From assembly GCA_020073385.1 (NCBI GenBank), contig JAIQFH010000006.1:186001-250000 (forward strand): DNA of 64,000 bases, written 5' to 3'. A program made the translations under genes and the position numbers. Shown here piece after piece: positions 36,697-45,410 of this stretch. Position 1 is the stretch's first letter, and each line of letters starts with the position of its first letter. The notes under the pieces are model-generated. The model saw nothing but the letters and a program-made list of their open reading frames with translations, was not told where the DNA came from and ran no database searches. The DNA comes from Terriglobia bacterium. Its GTDB lineage: Bacteria; Acidobacteriota; Terriglobia; Terriglobales; Acidobacteriaceae.

Positions 36697-37596
36697 ATGA
36701 CTCAACTATCACAAACTCCGCGCCTCAGGAATCAAGTTGCCCTCGTGACCGGCGGCGGCCGTGGCATTGGCCGCGCGATTGCCGAATCGCTTGCCGGGGC
36801 CGGAGCGGCAGTGGCCATCACCTCGCGTTCCCCGGATGAACTGAACGAGACGGTTCGTGTGATCGAGAAAGACGGTGGCCGCGCCGCAGCCTATCCCGCC
36901 GACGTAACCGACGCCGCCCAGATCCAATCCGCAGTCACCGCGATCGAAGCATCACTCGGTCCCATCGACGTGCTGGTGAACAACGCCGGATCGCCCGGCC
37001 CTCTGAGGCCTTTGTTGGAAACCGAGGTCGCCGACTGGTGGCGCGCCATGGAAGTCAACCTCCTCGGCCCCCTCTTGTGTACGCGGCTAGTATTGCCCGG
37101 GATGGTCTCCCGCCGTTGCGGAAGAATCATCAACGTCTCCAGCGGCGGCGGAGCCAATGCGATTCCGTTCTTCAGCAGCTATGTATGCGGCAAGACAGCC
37201 GTGATTCGCTTCACCGAATGCCTGGCCCTCGAAACCAAACCATACGGGATCGCCGTGTTCTCGATCGCCCCCGGCACCGTGAGAACTGCGATGAGCGAGT
37301 ATTCCTTGAATTCACCTGACGGCAAGAAATGGCTCCCGTGGTTCAAGCGAATCTTCGACGAAGGCTTGGCAGTCCCCGCCGAGCGCCCTGCTGCACTCGT
37401 GCTGGAGCTCGCTTCCGGCCGCGCCGACAGCCTTTCCGGAAGGTTCCTTTCGATCTACGACGATCTCGATGAGCTCCTGAAAAGCGCCGCTGATTTGGAG
37501 CAAAAGAACTTGTATGCACTAAAAGTGGAACGTCTCGCCGCGCCTCCCAATCCAGCCATGGCGTCCATCATGGCTGCCGCCCGCAAGACGGGGTGA
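36697..37596 (+). CDS. Short-chain dehydrogenase/reductase
   Basis: A 299-residue classical SDR. The cofactor site is VTGGGRGIGRAIAESL near residue 18, NNAG at about 95 (VLVNNAGSPGPL), the catalytic Ser in INVSSGGGANAIPF near 147, and the active-site pair is Y161 and K165 in SSYVCGKTAVIRF. The TSRSP segment after the second strand (near residue 47) suggests NADP preference. The C-terminal 70 residues are longer than in minimal SDRs. It follows a helical hypothetical gene by 25 bp. The substrate is unknown. Confidence 0.92.
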   Translation: MTQLSQTPRLRNQVALVTGGGRGIGRAIAESLAGAGAAVAITSRSPDELNETVRVIEKDGGRAAAYPADVTDAAQIQSAVTAIEASLGPIDVLVNNAGSPGPLRPLLETEVADWWRAMEVNLLGPLLCTRLVLPGMVSRRCGRIINVSSGGGANAIPFFSSYVCGKTAVIRFTECLALETKPYGIAVFSIAPGTVRTAMSEYSLNSPDGKKWLPWFKRIFDEGLAVPAERPAALVLELASGRADSLSGRFLSIYDDLDELLKSAADLEQKNLYALKVERLAAPPNPAMASIMAAARKTG

Positions 37597-37658
37597 CACC
37601 ACCGCCCCCCAGTTCTTCCCAAGGCCCGCCGCTGTCCCATCTGTTATCCTAATCGGCT

Positions 37659-37823
37659 GTGCGGATGATCTGGTGGTTCCTGATCCTGGGTGTCAGTACG
37701 CTGGTCGTAGTGTGTGTCGCGATTGCTTTATACGTTCATCTCAGACGACATTTGCAGAAGACGCACGACGCCCACGACGGAACCCTGAGTAAAACAGACC
37801 ACGGTACCCGCACAGACCACTGA
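37659..37823 (+). CDS. Small single-pass membrane protein (54 aa)
   Basis: This short gene starts at GTG 37659 or ATG 37665 and ends at TGA 37821-37823. Its product begins MIWWFLILGVSTLVVVCVAI and continues ALYVHLRRHLQKTHD: one membrane segment of about 22 residues, then a basic stretch and a hydrophilic, His/Asp-rich tail. The frame shows a clear N-in/C-in hydrophobic pattern and normal codon use. It lies between the SDR and bioY genes, all on the plus strand, 23 bp before bioY. The function is unknown. Confidence 0.7.
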   Translation: MRMIWWFLILGVSTLVVVCVAIALYVHLRRHLQKTHDAHDGTLSKTDHGTRTDH

Positions 37824-37846
37824 TTCTGCATTGGAGAGATTCATTT

Positions 37847-38425
37847 ATGACAAGGTCGGCTGTTGAAGCTCTGCGCACTCCGCAAGAGCGCGCAATCGAT
37901 ACCTTACGGCAGGTCGCACTCATCGTGGGTGGAAGTTTGTTCGTGGCAGTGTGTGCCCACTGGGGCTCCCTCTCACTGATGCCTCTGACCCCAGTGCCCC
38001 TGACAGTGCAGAATTTTGCCGTCTTGCTGGTTGGTCTGCTTCTTGGAAGCCGGCGGGGTTTCGCCGCTCTCACGCTCTATCTGGTCGAAGGCATGGCGGG
38101 ATTGCCCGTCTTCAATCCCGCAGGCGCAGGTGGAGTTGCTCAGTTATTCGGAGGAGTTACCGGCGGATTCTTGTTGGCATATCCTCTGGTCGCATTCGTC
38201 GCCGGCTACATCTTCGAACGCGGCTCCAGGACGTTCGCGCGCGCTGCCCTCGCAGGTATCGCCGCCGAGGCCGTGCTCTTCGCCGGAGGGCTAAGCTGGT
38301 TATACGTTTTCACGCATTCCCTGGCGAAGGCCGCCTACCTCGGCCTGTACTGGTTTCTCGCCGCAGAAGTGATTAAGGTGATGTTGGCTGCCGGAATTGC
38401 AGCCCGCTGGCGTCGCACACAGTGA
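37847..38425 (+). CDS. bioY: Biotin transporter S component BioY
   Basis: BioY is the biotin-binding membrane subunit of ECF transporters. The 192-residue protein has six predicted membrane segments and the family's marks: PLTPVPLTVQNFAVLLVG near residue 46, LLLGSRRGFAALTLYLVEG near 65, GLPVFNPAGAGGVAQLFGG near 85, and GGFLLAYPLVAFVAGYIFE near 106. No ECF ATPase or T-component gene lies here, which is common since BioY can act alone or with a shared module. It comes 23 bp after a small membrane protein gene. A biotin-responsive site is not apparent. Confidence 0.94.
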   Translation: MTRSAVEALRTPQERAIDTLRQVALIVGGSLFVAVCAHWGSLSLMPLTPVPLTVQNFAVLLVGLLLGSRRGFAALTLYLVEGMAGLPVFNPAGAGGVAQLFGGVTGGFLLAYPLVAFVAGYIFERGSRTFARAALAGIAAEAVLFAGGLSWLYVFTHSLAKAAYLGLYWFLAAEVIKVMLAAGIAARWRRTQ

Positions 38426-38496
38426 TTCTGTTCACTGAAGAAGGATCGCGGCTGTGACTAAGATATTGGGAGAGAGCGCCAGAGACTTCGCCGATC

Positions 38497-38575
38497 AGCC
38501 GCGAAGCGGCGGTATGTGAAAATACGGCACGGGAGTGCCGTTGCAGATCGATAAATCATAGGTCCCGAAGGGACG
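38497..38575. repeat. Cluster of dispersed short palindromes upstream of mqnD
   Basis: Three hairpins follow each other: AGCCGCGAAGCGGCGG (38497), CGGCACGGGAGTGCCG (about 38525) and GTCCCGAAGGGAC (about 38562). The first, with the following TATGTGA, recurs with two changes at 46831-46853. Confidence 0.65.
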
Positions 38576-38617
38576 ACAAAGCTTTTCTTCGCGTGACGCA
38601 GGAGTCCACAACAACCG

Positions 38618-39493
38618 ATGACCGCCGTATCCGATACTGAAAGAACAACCAGCTCCGCCGCCGCCGTCCGCGAGATCACCGTGGCTCACAGCCCCGACTC
38701 CGATGACGCGTTCATGTTCTACGCTCTGGCCACGCACAAAATCCGCACGCCGGGCCTGCGTTTTACGCACACCTTGTGTGACATCCAGACGCTGAATCAG
38801 AAGGCCCAGGAGGGCGTCTACGACGTCAGCGCGATTTCCTTCCACGCCTATCCCTACGTGCAGGACAAATACGCGTTGATGGCCTGCGGCGGCAGCGTTG
38901 GCGAGGGCTACGGTCCCATGATCGTCTCGCCGCGCCCCTTCTCGCAAAACGAAGTCAAGTCCAAGCGGATCGCGGTTCCAGGTACTCTGACTACCGCCTA
39001 CCTCGCGCTGCACCTGTTCGCGCCCGGCGTGGAGACTGAAGTTGTTCCTTTCGACCAGATCATTCCGCAGCTCTTGGAGGGGAAGTACGAGGCCGGCCTC
39101 ATCATTCACGAGGGCCAGTTGACCTACGACAAGTCCGGCCTGCACCGCATCGTCGATCTCGGCAAGTGGTGGCAGAAGGTTACCGGATTGCCGCTTCCTC
39201 TCGGAGGCAATGCCATCCGCCGCGCGCTCGGTCCGCAGTTGATGTCCGCCGTGACCGTGGCCCTCCGCGAAAGCATCCAGTACGCCCTCGATCACCGTGA
39301 AGAAGCGCTCGCATATGCCATGCAGTTCGCCCGCGACCTCGATCCGCAATCCGCCGACGCGTTCGTCGGCATGTATGTGAACGAGCGCACGCTCGACTAT
39401 GGGGCGGACGGCCGCGAAGCCATCCAACGACTGCTCGACATGGGCCACAAAGCCGGCATCATCGGCCCCGAAGCGCGCGTGGATTGGGTGTGA
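38618..39493 (+). CDS. mqnD: 1,4-dihydroxy-6-naphthoate synthase (MqnD)
   Basis: MqnD converts cyclic dehypoxanthine futalosine to 1,4-dihydroxy-6-naphthoate in the futalosine pathway. The 291-residue protein has the family opening [20 protein letters not shown] near residue 21, then [20 protein letters not shown] near 68 and [19 protein letters not shown] near 115, and [15 protein letters not shown] near 160 with the catalytic-type His and Gln. The start at 38618 gives a normal N-terminus with a short polar extension. A heptameric array starts six bases after the TGA stop. mqnA lies at 30813. Confidence 0.94.
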   Translation: MTAVSDTERTTSSAAAVREITVAHSPDSDDAFMFYALATHKIRTPGLRFTHTLCDIQTLNQKAQEGVYDVSAISFHAYPYVQDKYALMACGGSVGEGYGPMIVSPRPFSQNEVKSKRIAVPGTLTTAYLALHLFAPGVETEVVPFDQIIPQLLEGKYEAGLIIHEGQLTYDKSGLHRIVDLGKWWQKVTGLPLPLGGNAIRRALGPQLMSAVTVALRESIQYALDHREEALAYAMQFARDLDPQSADAFVGMYVNERTLDYGADGREAIQRLLDMGHKAGIIGPEARVDWV

Positions 39494-39498
39494 AGAAG

Positions 39499-39534
39499 CC
39501 TCTAGCTTCTAGCTCCTGGCTTCTGGCTTCCAGC
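39499..39534. repeat. Heptameric AGCTYCY array after mqnD
   Basis: Units AGCTTCT, AGCTCCT, GGCTTCT and GGCTTCC run from 39504. They are in the opposite orientation to the array at 39612-39637, with about 80 bp in between. Confidence 0.85.
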
Positions 39535-39611
39535 AAACCTCAGTCCCTCGAGCAGCCCTTTTCCGTGCCACGCGATGAGGACACCAGAGACGCATTTGCC
39601 GATTTGTGTTT

Positions 39612-39637
39612 AGCTGGAAGCTAGGAGCTAGAAGCTT
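39612..39637. repeat. Heptameric array that carries the ribosome-binding site of the HAD gene
   Basis: Units AGCTGGA, AGCTAGG, AGCTAGA and AGCTT. AGGAG at 39623-39627 is formed across two units and lies eight bases before the TTG start of the HAD gene at 39636. Confidence 0.8.
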
Positions 39638-40328
39638 GTCCCCCCAAACTCTCCTCATCGACGCCGACGACACACTCTGGGAGAACAACGTCTATTTCGA
39701 GCGCGCCATCGCTCGTTTCATTTCATTTCTGAACCATCATGAGTTCACCCCTGAGCAAGTGCGCGAGGTGCTCAACGATGTCGAACGCGAATGCATCGTC
39801 AAGCACGGATACGGCCTCCACAGTTTCGCCCACGCGCTGGTCGATACCTTCGAGCGCCTGAGCCCCGTACCGGTCACTCCAGAGCTTCACGAGCAAGTCC
39901 TCGGCTTCACGCGCATCATCGAGAACCACGACATCGAGTTCCTCCCCGAAGTCCCCGAGACCTTGGAGTATCTCTCGCAAGGACATCGCCTGATCCTCGT
40001 GACGAAAGGGGCCCAAGCCGAGCAATCAGGAAAGGTAGAGCGTTCGGGAGTGAAGAAGTATTTCGCGGCGACAGAAATCGTGGCCGAGAAGAATTCCGTG
40101 ATCTACGGCCACATAGCCGAGAAGTACGACTGCAATCACAATTCCACCTGGATGATCGGCAACAGCCCGAAGTCCGACATCAATCCAGCCCTGGCCGCAG
40201 GCCTTCACGCGATCTTCGTCCCCCACGGCGACACCTGGATCCTCGAGCACGAGGAAGTAAACCCCGCCCCGCCCGGCCAAAAGCTCCTGATAGTAGGCCG
40301 CTTCGCCGAACTCCGCGAACACTTTTGA
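39636..40328 (+). CDS. HAD-superfamily hydrolase
   Basis: A 230-residue HAD phosphatase-like protein. Motif I is LLIDADDTLWENN near residue 6 (DxDxT), motif II LILVTKGA near 114, and motif III/IV is MIGNSPKSDINPALAAGLHA near 170, where the metal-binding Asp of DINPA sits. The helical cap lies between motifs I and II, as in class I enzymes. The TTG start at 39636 is proposed because AGGAG eight bases upstream is well placed; it arises within a heptameric array. An earlier start at 39606 would read through the array. The substrate is unknown. Confidence 0.85.
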   Translation: MSPQTLLIDADDTLWENNVYFERAIARFISFLNHHEFTPEQVREVLNDVERECIVKHGYGLHSFAHALVDTFERLSPVPVTPELHEQVLGFTRIIENHDIEFLPEVPETLEYLSQGHRLILVTKGAQAEQSGKVERSGVKKYFAATEIVAEKNSVIYGHIAEKYDCNHNSTWMIGNSPKSDINPALAAGLHAIFVPHGDTWILEHEEVNPAPPGQKLLIVGRFAELREHF

Positions 40329-40340
40329 TACCCATGTAGC

Positions 40341-40359
40341 GACAGCCGCCTCGGCTGTC
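40341..40359. repeat. GACAGCCG hairpin between convergent genes
   Basis: GACAGCCG and CGGCTGTC flank a three-base loop, 13 bp after the HAD gene and between convergent genes. The same stem occurs at 42793-42814. It may help end transcription, but no poly-T follows. Confidence 0.65.
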
Positions 40360-40406
40360 CCGCGAAGGCGAAGCCAAGCGGCATTTTCCCCAAAGCCTGC
40401 AGCGAT

Positions 40407-41336
40407 CTACTCCCGGTGCCCCGCGGCCTTGTCTAACTGCTCAAAGATCGGCACAATCGCAACCCCAAACTCCCCAGCAAGACGCGACCACTCAACCTGC
40501 CGAGGATTCCCCACAACCGCCCTTCCTCCCAACCTCACACGTAGCCGAGGATTCAATCGCTCCAACTCCCGCTTCAACTCGCCCACAACCACCGACTCGC
40601 AAGCAGCGTTATAGACGCAGTGCGCCGGAGTCGGAGCCTGCAACAACTGCACAAGCATCGTAGCGATATCCTCCACGTGAACCAGCAGGATCCTCTCCGA
40701 TTCCGCATAAGGGATTTCGATGTCCCCCGCCCCCGTTGTCCCAAGGCGCTCGAAGATCTCGCTCCTCCAAGCCGACGTCGCCGACCGCGCCTCCGGACCC
40801 ACCACCCGTCCCATCCGAAGGCTGACGAATTCCAAACCGTGCGCCTGCCGGTATGCTTCTCCCAACTGCTCAACATACAACTTCGCTGCACCATACAAAT
40901 CCTCCGGCGCCGCCCGATCCCTTTCCGTTACGACCTGCTCCGCCGGACAAGTCCCATAAACGCTGAGAGAACTTCCGAAGATGAATCGCCGCGCTCCGAA
41001 CTGTCTCGCCATCTCCAGCAGATTGAGGCTGCCTTCAACGTTGACTCGCGTAGCCCGCGCAGGCTCGTGCTGTGCCATGGTCGGCAGAATCGCCGCGAGA
41101 TGCACGATCGCAGCAATCGGCCGTGCCTGAAACAACGATCGCAGCTGCTTCCGGTCGGTAATGTCAATGCCGATCTCCCGGCCCACCGCGAAGTGCGCGG
41201 GGCCAGCCGCAGCCGACTCAGGCTGATCCAATGCCAGGACCGGATAACCTGAACGCTGTAAAAGTTTTCGCACGGCGCGCCCGATGAATCCGCGCGTCCC
41301 GGTTACCAGCACCGAATTGGAATCAGGCGTCTCCAT
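40407..41336 (-). CDS. NAD-dependent epimerase/dehydratase
   Basis: A 309-residue extended SDR. The cofactor loop is VLVTGTRGFIGRAVRKLL near residue 9, with AAIVHLAAILPTMAQHEPAR near 75, the Ser in FIFGSSLSVYGT near 118, and the active-site pair Tyr/Lys in DLYGAAKLYVEQLGE near 147. These place it with sugar-nucleotide epimerases such as GalE-like enzymes; the specific sugar is not readable. It is convergent with the HAD gene and divergent from the HD-GYP gene. No polysaccharide cluster is near. Confidence 0.9.
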   Translation of the reverse strand: METPDSNSVLVTGTRGFIGRAVRKLLQRSGYPVLALDQPESAAAGPAHFAVGREIGIDITDRKQLRSLFQARPIAAIVHLAAILPTMAQHEPARATRVNVEGSLNLLEMARQFGARRFIFGSSLSVYGTCPAEQVVTERDRAAPEDLYGAAKLYVEQLGEAYRQAHGLEFVSLRMGRVVGPEARSATSAWRSEIFERLGTTGAGDIEIPYAESERILLVHVEDIATMLVQLLQAPTPAHCVYNAACESVVVGELKRELERLNPRLRVRLGGRAVVGNPRQVEWSRLAGEFGVAIVPIFEQLDKAAGHRE

Positions 41337-41472
41337 CAGACAGCAGGAATCATCTCCGTTACTCTCATTTCAGTTACTATCGCATCAAACTAACCAACAC
41401 CGCTCCTCTCGCGCTCGCTATTCTCCGCATGCTACCCTTTTTCTGCTCTGCGATCTGGCTCCCACTTCGTCG

Positions 41473-42723
41473 GTGGCGATTCAGACCAACAATTTAAGGC
41501 GGTTGCTGCACACGGTCGAGGCGCTTTCCGAACTCGGGCCCGCGCTGACGGCTGAGCGCGAGTTCTCGGAAACCTCGCGACTTATGCTGTCTGCCGTCAT
41601 GGAAGCAGCGGGCGCGCGCGAAGGCGCGCTGTTTTTGTTTAGTGAGAAACCTGCTGTCCTGACTTCCACCACCGCCTTGGGATTCGCCCTCATGCCGGAT
41701 CCCGCCTTCATTCCTCTCCTTCCCAAACACGTGCACGCGCTGACTGCAGCGCGCGGACCCATCGTTCTCAATTCCTCGACTTACTCGGTCTTCCTGAGTT
41801 CGAATGGCAACGTCGCTCCCGAACTCTTCAAGTGTCTTGCTCCCCTGAAAGCCGGAGGCCGTCTTGCCGGCGTCATCGGCCTTGGCCGCCGTCCCGGCGA
41901 GGCGCTCTACGAAGACAGCGAACTCGACGCCCTCGAACTGCTTTGCAGCTACGTCGCGCTTGCGGTTCAGAATCACGCCCTGACACAGACCATCGCGCAG
42001 CGTGTCTCCGAGAACTTGCGTCTCATGGCTTCGCTGCACGGCTTCTACGACAATGCGCTCGAAGCCTTCGCCAGCGCCATTGACGTCAAGCATGTCAACA
42101 TTCACGGCCACTCCTTGCGCGTTGGCCGCTACGCCGCCGCCATCGGAGACGCCATGGGCATGGATCCCAACGAAGTCGCCTCCCTGCGCAGCGCTGGCTA
42201 TCTGCACGATATCGGCAAAGTCGCCGTCGACCGCCGCCTCTTCGGCAAAACCAGTGCGCTCGATCCGGATGAATTCCGCGAGATGGCCGATCACACCACG
42301 GTCGGCCACCAGATTGTCCGCAGCGTGACGTTTCCCTGGCCCAGGATTCCTGAGACCGTGCGCTGGCATCACGAACGCAGTGATGGCTCCGGCTATCCCG
42401 ACAAGCTCATGCAAGAAGAAGTGCCACTGTCTGTGCGCATCATCGGCGTCGCTGATTCATTCGACGCCATGACCACCGTGCGTCCCTACCGCGCCCCGTT
42501 GTCGATCGGAAGTGCGCTCAGCGACCTCGTGCGTCTGGCGCCAGAGAAGTTCGATCCCAATGTCGTCCAGGCGCTGCTGATCCAGGTCCGTCGCGACGCG
42601 GTTGGCAGCAGCAGGACACCGCTGCTTGAAGGCACGTCCGTCAACATCGCCGCCGCTGACATCGATCATCTGGCCGCGACCCTGCAGCACAAAGTGTCCC
42701 GCGGCAAGATCATCTCCATTTAG
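41473..42723 (+). CDS. GAF plus HD-GYP domain protein, putative c-di-GMP phosphodiesterase
   Basis: HD-GYP proteins hydrolyse cyclic di-GMP. The roughly 416-residue protein has a GAF domain at about 20-180 (REGALFLFSEKPAVL; GRLAGVIGLGRRP) and an HD-GYP domain at 190-400 with VKHVNIHGHSLRVGRYAAAI, HD in YLHDIGKVAVDRRLF near 246, HTTVGHQIV near 275, HHERSDGSGYPDKL (GYP) near 303, and ADSFDAMTT near 330. All metal-binding positions appear intact. The start is unclear: a GTG at 41473 is chosen because the upstream frame to 41284 overlaps the divergent epimerase gene. Confidence 0.9.
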   Translation: MAIQTNNLRRLLHTVEALSELGPALTAEREFSETSRLMLSAVMEAAGAREGALFLFSEKPAVLTSTTALGFALMPDPAFIPLLPKHVHALTAARGPIVLNSSTYSVFLSSNGNVAPELFKCLAPLKAGGRLAGVIGLGRRPGEALYEDSELDALELLCSYVALAVQNHALTQTIAQRVSENLRLMASLHGFYDNALEAFASAIDVKHVNIHGHSLRVGRYAAAIGDAMGMDPNEVASLRSAGYLHDIGKVAVDRRLFGKTSALDPDEFREMADHTTVGHQIVRSVTFPWPRIPETVRWHHERSDGSGYPDKLMQEEVPLSVRIIGVADSFDAMTTVRPYRAPLSIGSALSDLVRLAPEKFDPNVVQALLIQVRRDAVGSSRTPLLEGTSVNIAAADIDHLAATLQHKVSRGKIISI

Positions 42724-43058
42724 CCTCGGTTTTTCCCAGCAGCCTATGTGGAATGGCAATGTGTCGAATGGTTATGTCGAACGGTTATGTGGGGACAGCC
42801 GTCTTCGGCTGTCCAGCGAGCGAAGCGAGCGCACTGCGAGCCGCCACGAACTGTTTGCCCCAACTAAGAGATCCTGTGCACCGCCGTGGAAGCGGCGCTT
42901 TAGTGCGCCATGAGCCGCGCATACCGAGGCAAGCTCTAGTCCTGCTCTGAAATCCCTGTCCCACAACGACTTCCGCCCTCGGGCGGATCTCGCATGCCAG
43001 CAACTTTTCCGGCGGTCCGGGTTCATAATCAAAAGATTCGTCTTTCCGGGGAGTCCCA
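42724..43058. other. Intergenic region with hairpins between the HD-GYP and DUF1800 genes
   Basis: This 335-bp gap has a near-duplication TGTCGAATGGTTATG/TGTCGAACGGTTATG at about 42761-42790, the GGACAGCCG hairpin at 42793-42814, and an AAGCGGCGCTTTAGTGCGCC hairpin near 42893. No ORF is convincing. The DUF1800 promoter should be in the last 100 bp. Confidence 0.5.
42793..42814. repeat. GGACAGCCG hairpin downstream of the HD-GYP gene
   Basis: GGACAGCCG and CGGCTGTCC are perfect nine-base arms around TCTT. It shares its stem with the hairpin at 40341-40359 and lies 70 bp after the HD-GYP gene. Confidence 0.7.
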
Positions 43059-45224
43059 ATGCGACCCAGCCCGACCCGCGTAGCGCTGTTACTTCTGTGT
43101 CTCAGCCTTGCCTGCGCTGTCCCGCAATTACTCGCCAGGAAGAAAGACCAGCCCGCCGACACTCCGAACGAACAGAAGCGCGCGGTACACGCCCTGAATC
43201 GCCTCACCTTCGGCGCTCGTCCCGGCGACGTGCAGCAGGTAATGGCGATGGGTGTCGACCGCTGGATCGACCTCCAACTGCATCCTGAAAAAATCGCCGA
43301 TAAAGACGTGGAAGCCCGCCTCGAACCCCTCCGCACAGTGCGCATGAGCACGAAAGAAATCCTCGAGGACTTTCCTGACGGTCAGATGGTGAAGCAAGTC
43401 GCGGACGGCAAGCACGCCATGCCTTCCGATCCGGCGCGCCGTGCGGTGTATCAGGTGCAGGTGGCGCGCTTCGATGAAAAGCAGGAAAGAAAAGAGAAGA
43501 AAGCAGCCGCCCAGCCTCCCGTTCCCGCCGAAGAACTCGCTGCTGCAGCGGCCGCCTCAGCAGATTCCGCGTCGCCCGATGCCAACGCGATGAATGCCAT
43601 GACAACCAAAAACGCCGCGGCTGAGGTTCGTGTAGGGGCGGACGCCGCGTCCGCCCTGCGGAGCGGAGCGACGCATGCCGCACTCACGCCCCAGCCAACT
43701 CCCGCCGATGCAGCCCAAGCGCGTCGCCGCGAAGTTCGCCTCTATACCGACTTAAAAATCCAGGCACTCATCGACCTCCCGCCCAACGAGCGCTACAAGA
43801 AGGTGCTCGCCATGTCAGCCGATGAGCAGGTCGCATTCGCCGACTCGCTCAGGAAGGGCAAGGGGCAGGAGTTTCTCGAGGGCCTCGATCCCCGGCAAAA
43901 AGAAGTCCTGCAGGCCATGAACAATCCGCCCGCAGTGGTAGTTGATGAACTCTCGCAGGCCAAACTGCTGCGCGCCGTCTACAGCGAACGCCAACTCGAA
44001 GAAGTGATGACCGACTTCTGGTTCAACCACTTCAATGTTTTCATCGGCAAGGGCCCAGAGCGGTTGCTGATCACGAACTATGAGCAGGTTGTGATCCGCC
44101 CCCATGCGCTCGGCAAATTTGAAGACTTGCTCGTGGCCACCGCGAAGAGTCCGGCCATGCAGTTCTATCTCGATAACTGGCTGAGCGTCGGCCCGAACTC
44201 TCCGCAGACTGAGGGCCTACCGCGGCGGCCTGCTGTCCGGTTCGGTCGCTACGGCCGTCCGCGCGTGCCTCGCGGACCCAATCTCAACTCAAAGCGCAAG
44301 CAGAACAGTGGCCTGAACGAAAACTACGGCCGCGAGTTGCTCGAACTGCACACGCTTAGTGTGAACGGCGGCTACTCCCAGCGAGATGTCACAGAGGTCG
44401 CCAAGGTCTTCACCGGTTGGACCATTGACAAGCCTTTCGAGGGAATGACCTTCCGCTACGATCCGCACATGCACGAGCCGGGACCGAAGTTTGTCCTGGG
44501 ACACCGCATCAAGCCCAAGGGCGAAGATGAGGGCAGGGAAGTGCTGCACATGCTCGCGACCAGCCCGCAGACCGCGCACTTCATTTCGCTGAAGTTGGCG
44601 CAGCGTTTCGTATCCGACGATCCGCCGCCCGCGCTGGTCGATCGCATTGCCAAGACATTTCAGAAGAAAAAAGGCGACATTCGCGAAGTGCTGTCGACGC
44701 TTTTCCATTCTCCCGAATTCTGGGCTGACGGAACCTATCGCGCTAAGGTGAAAACTCCGCTGGAGTTCGTCGCCTCAGCCGTTCGCGCGACCGGAGCGAG
44801 CGTCGACGATGCGTTGCCCCTCGTCCGCCAGCTGAATAATATGGGCATGCCTCTCTACGGAGCGCAGCCGCCCACTGGATACTCGATGAAGGCCGATACA
44901 TGGGTCAGTTCGGCAGCTTTGCTCAACCGCATGAATTTTGCCCTGGCTCTGACCTCAGGCAAGGTCCGAGGCGTAAAAGTCGATGCCGTGCAATTGGTGG
45001 CCAGCCCGACTCTGCCACCGGATGCGGTCGCCACGCTTTCCACAATGGAAGCCAAGCTTCTGGCATCCGATGTCTCGAAGCAAACCCACGACTCGATCCT
45101 CGAGCAGCTGGACACGCCCACGAAAAACGGCGATAAGAAAGACAAGCCCCCGCAGCCCAAGCCGCCAGACGTAAACACGATGGCGGGATTATTGTTAGGT
45201 TCACCAGAATTTCAGAGAAGATAG
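43059..45224 (+). CDS. Secreted DUF1800-domain protein
   Basis: The 721-residue protein starts with a signal peptide (MRPSPTRVALLLLCLSLACA) and carries the DUF1800 fold: RAVHALNRLTFGARPGDVQQ near residue 41, EVMTDFWFNHFNVFIGKGPE near 315, and then NYGRELLELHTLSVNGGYSQ near 424 and VTEVAKVFTGWTI. Residues near 193-205 (GADAASALRSGATH) are coded by a hairpin repeat (43637-43655) within a low-complexity Ala-rich segment. Its stop codon lies at the start of a heptameric array. A DUF1501 gene follows after 236 bp, the usual partner of DUF1800 in many bacteria. The biochemical role of the pair is unknown. Confidence 0.93.
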   Translation: MRPSPTRVALLLLCLSLACAVPQLLARKKDQPADTPNEQKRAVHALNRLTFGARPGDVQQVMAMGVDRWIDLQLHPEKIADKDVEARLEPLRTVRMSTKEILEDFPDGQMVKQVADGKHAMPSDPARRAVYQVQVARFDEKQERKEKKAAAQPPVPAEELAAAAAASADSASPDANAMNAMTTKNAAAEVRVGADAASALRSGATHAALTPQPTPADAAQARRREVRLYTDLKIQALIDLPPNERYKKVLAMSADEQVAFADSLRKGKGQEFLEGLDPRQKEVLQAMNNPPAVVVDELSQAKLLRAVYSERQLEEVMTDFWFNHFNVFIGKGPERLLITNYEQVVIRPHALGKFEDLLVATAKSPAMQFYLDNWLSVGPNSPQTEGLPRRPAVRFGRYGRPRVPRGPNLNSKRKQNSGLNENYGRELLELHTLSVNGGYSQRDVTEVAKVFTGWTIDKPFEGMTFRYDPHMHEPGPKFVLGHRIKPKGEDEGREVLHMLATSPQTAHFISLKLAQRFVSDDPPPALVDRIAKTFQKKKGDIREVLSTLFHSPEFWADGTYRAKVKTPLEFVASAVRATGASVDDALPLVRQLNNMGMPLYGAQPPTGYSMKADTWVSSAALLNRMNFALALTSGKVRGVKVDAVQLVASPTLPPDAVATLSTMEAKLLASDVSKQTHDSILEQLDTPTKNGDKKDKPPQPKPPDVNTMAGLLLGSPEFQRR
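43637..43655. repeat. Hairpin repeat inside the DUF1800 gene
   Basis: GGCGGACG and CGTCCGCC form an eight-base stem with a three-base loop, preceded by GTAGG. It keeps the reading frame and encodes GADAASA in a variable linker. It looks like an inserted intergenic-type repeat. Confidence 0.6.
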
Positions 45225-45246
45225 CTACGAGCTCCTAGCTAGCTGA
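45222..45246. repeat. Heptameric array at the end of the DUF1800 gene
   Basis: Units TAGCTAC, GAGCTCC, TAGCTAG and CTGA; the first TAG is the DUF1800 stop codon. It is paired with a larger array at 45411-45459. Confidence 0.7.
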
Positions 45247-45410
45247 ACGGATAACAGCCTTGTGTTCCTCTGTGCTTCACAGAGATGACGTGAATGAGGG
45301 TGGGGAATGATCGCAGTGAGGAATGGGATGGAATGTGGAGTGAGGTGGAAGACCGGCCCTTTAGGCCGCGTTAGTGCCGCAAAGATTTCAGGGGCTTTAG
45401 CCCCCGTGCA

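Noticed and set aside
41494-42414. Minus-strand frame of 306 codons across the HD-GYP gene
   Set aside because: Antisense shadow of the GAF/HD-GYP coding region; the composition (Gly, Arg, His, Val rich) is typical of a GC-rich shadow.
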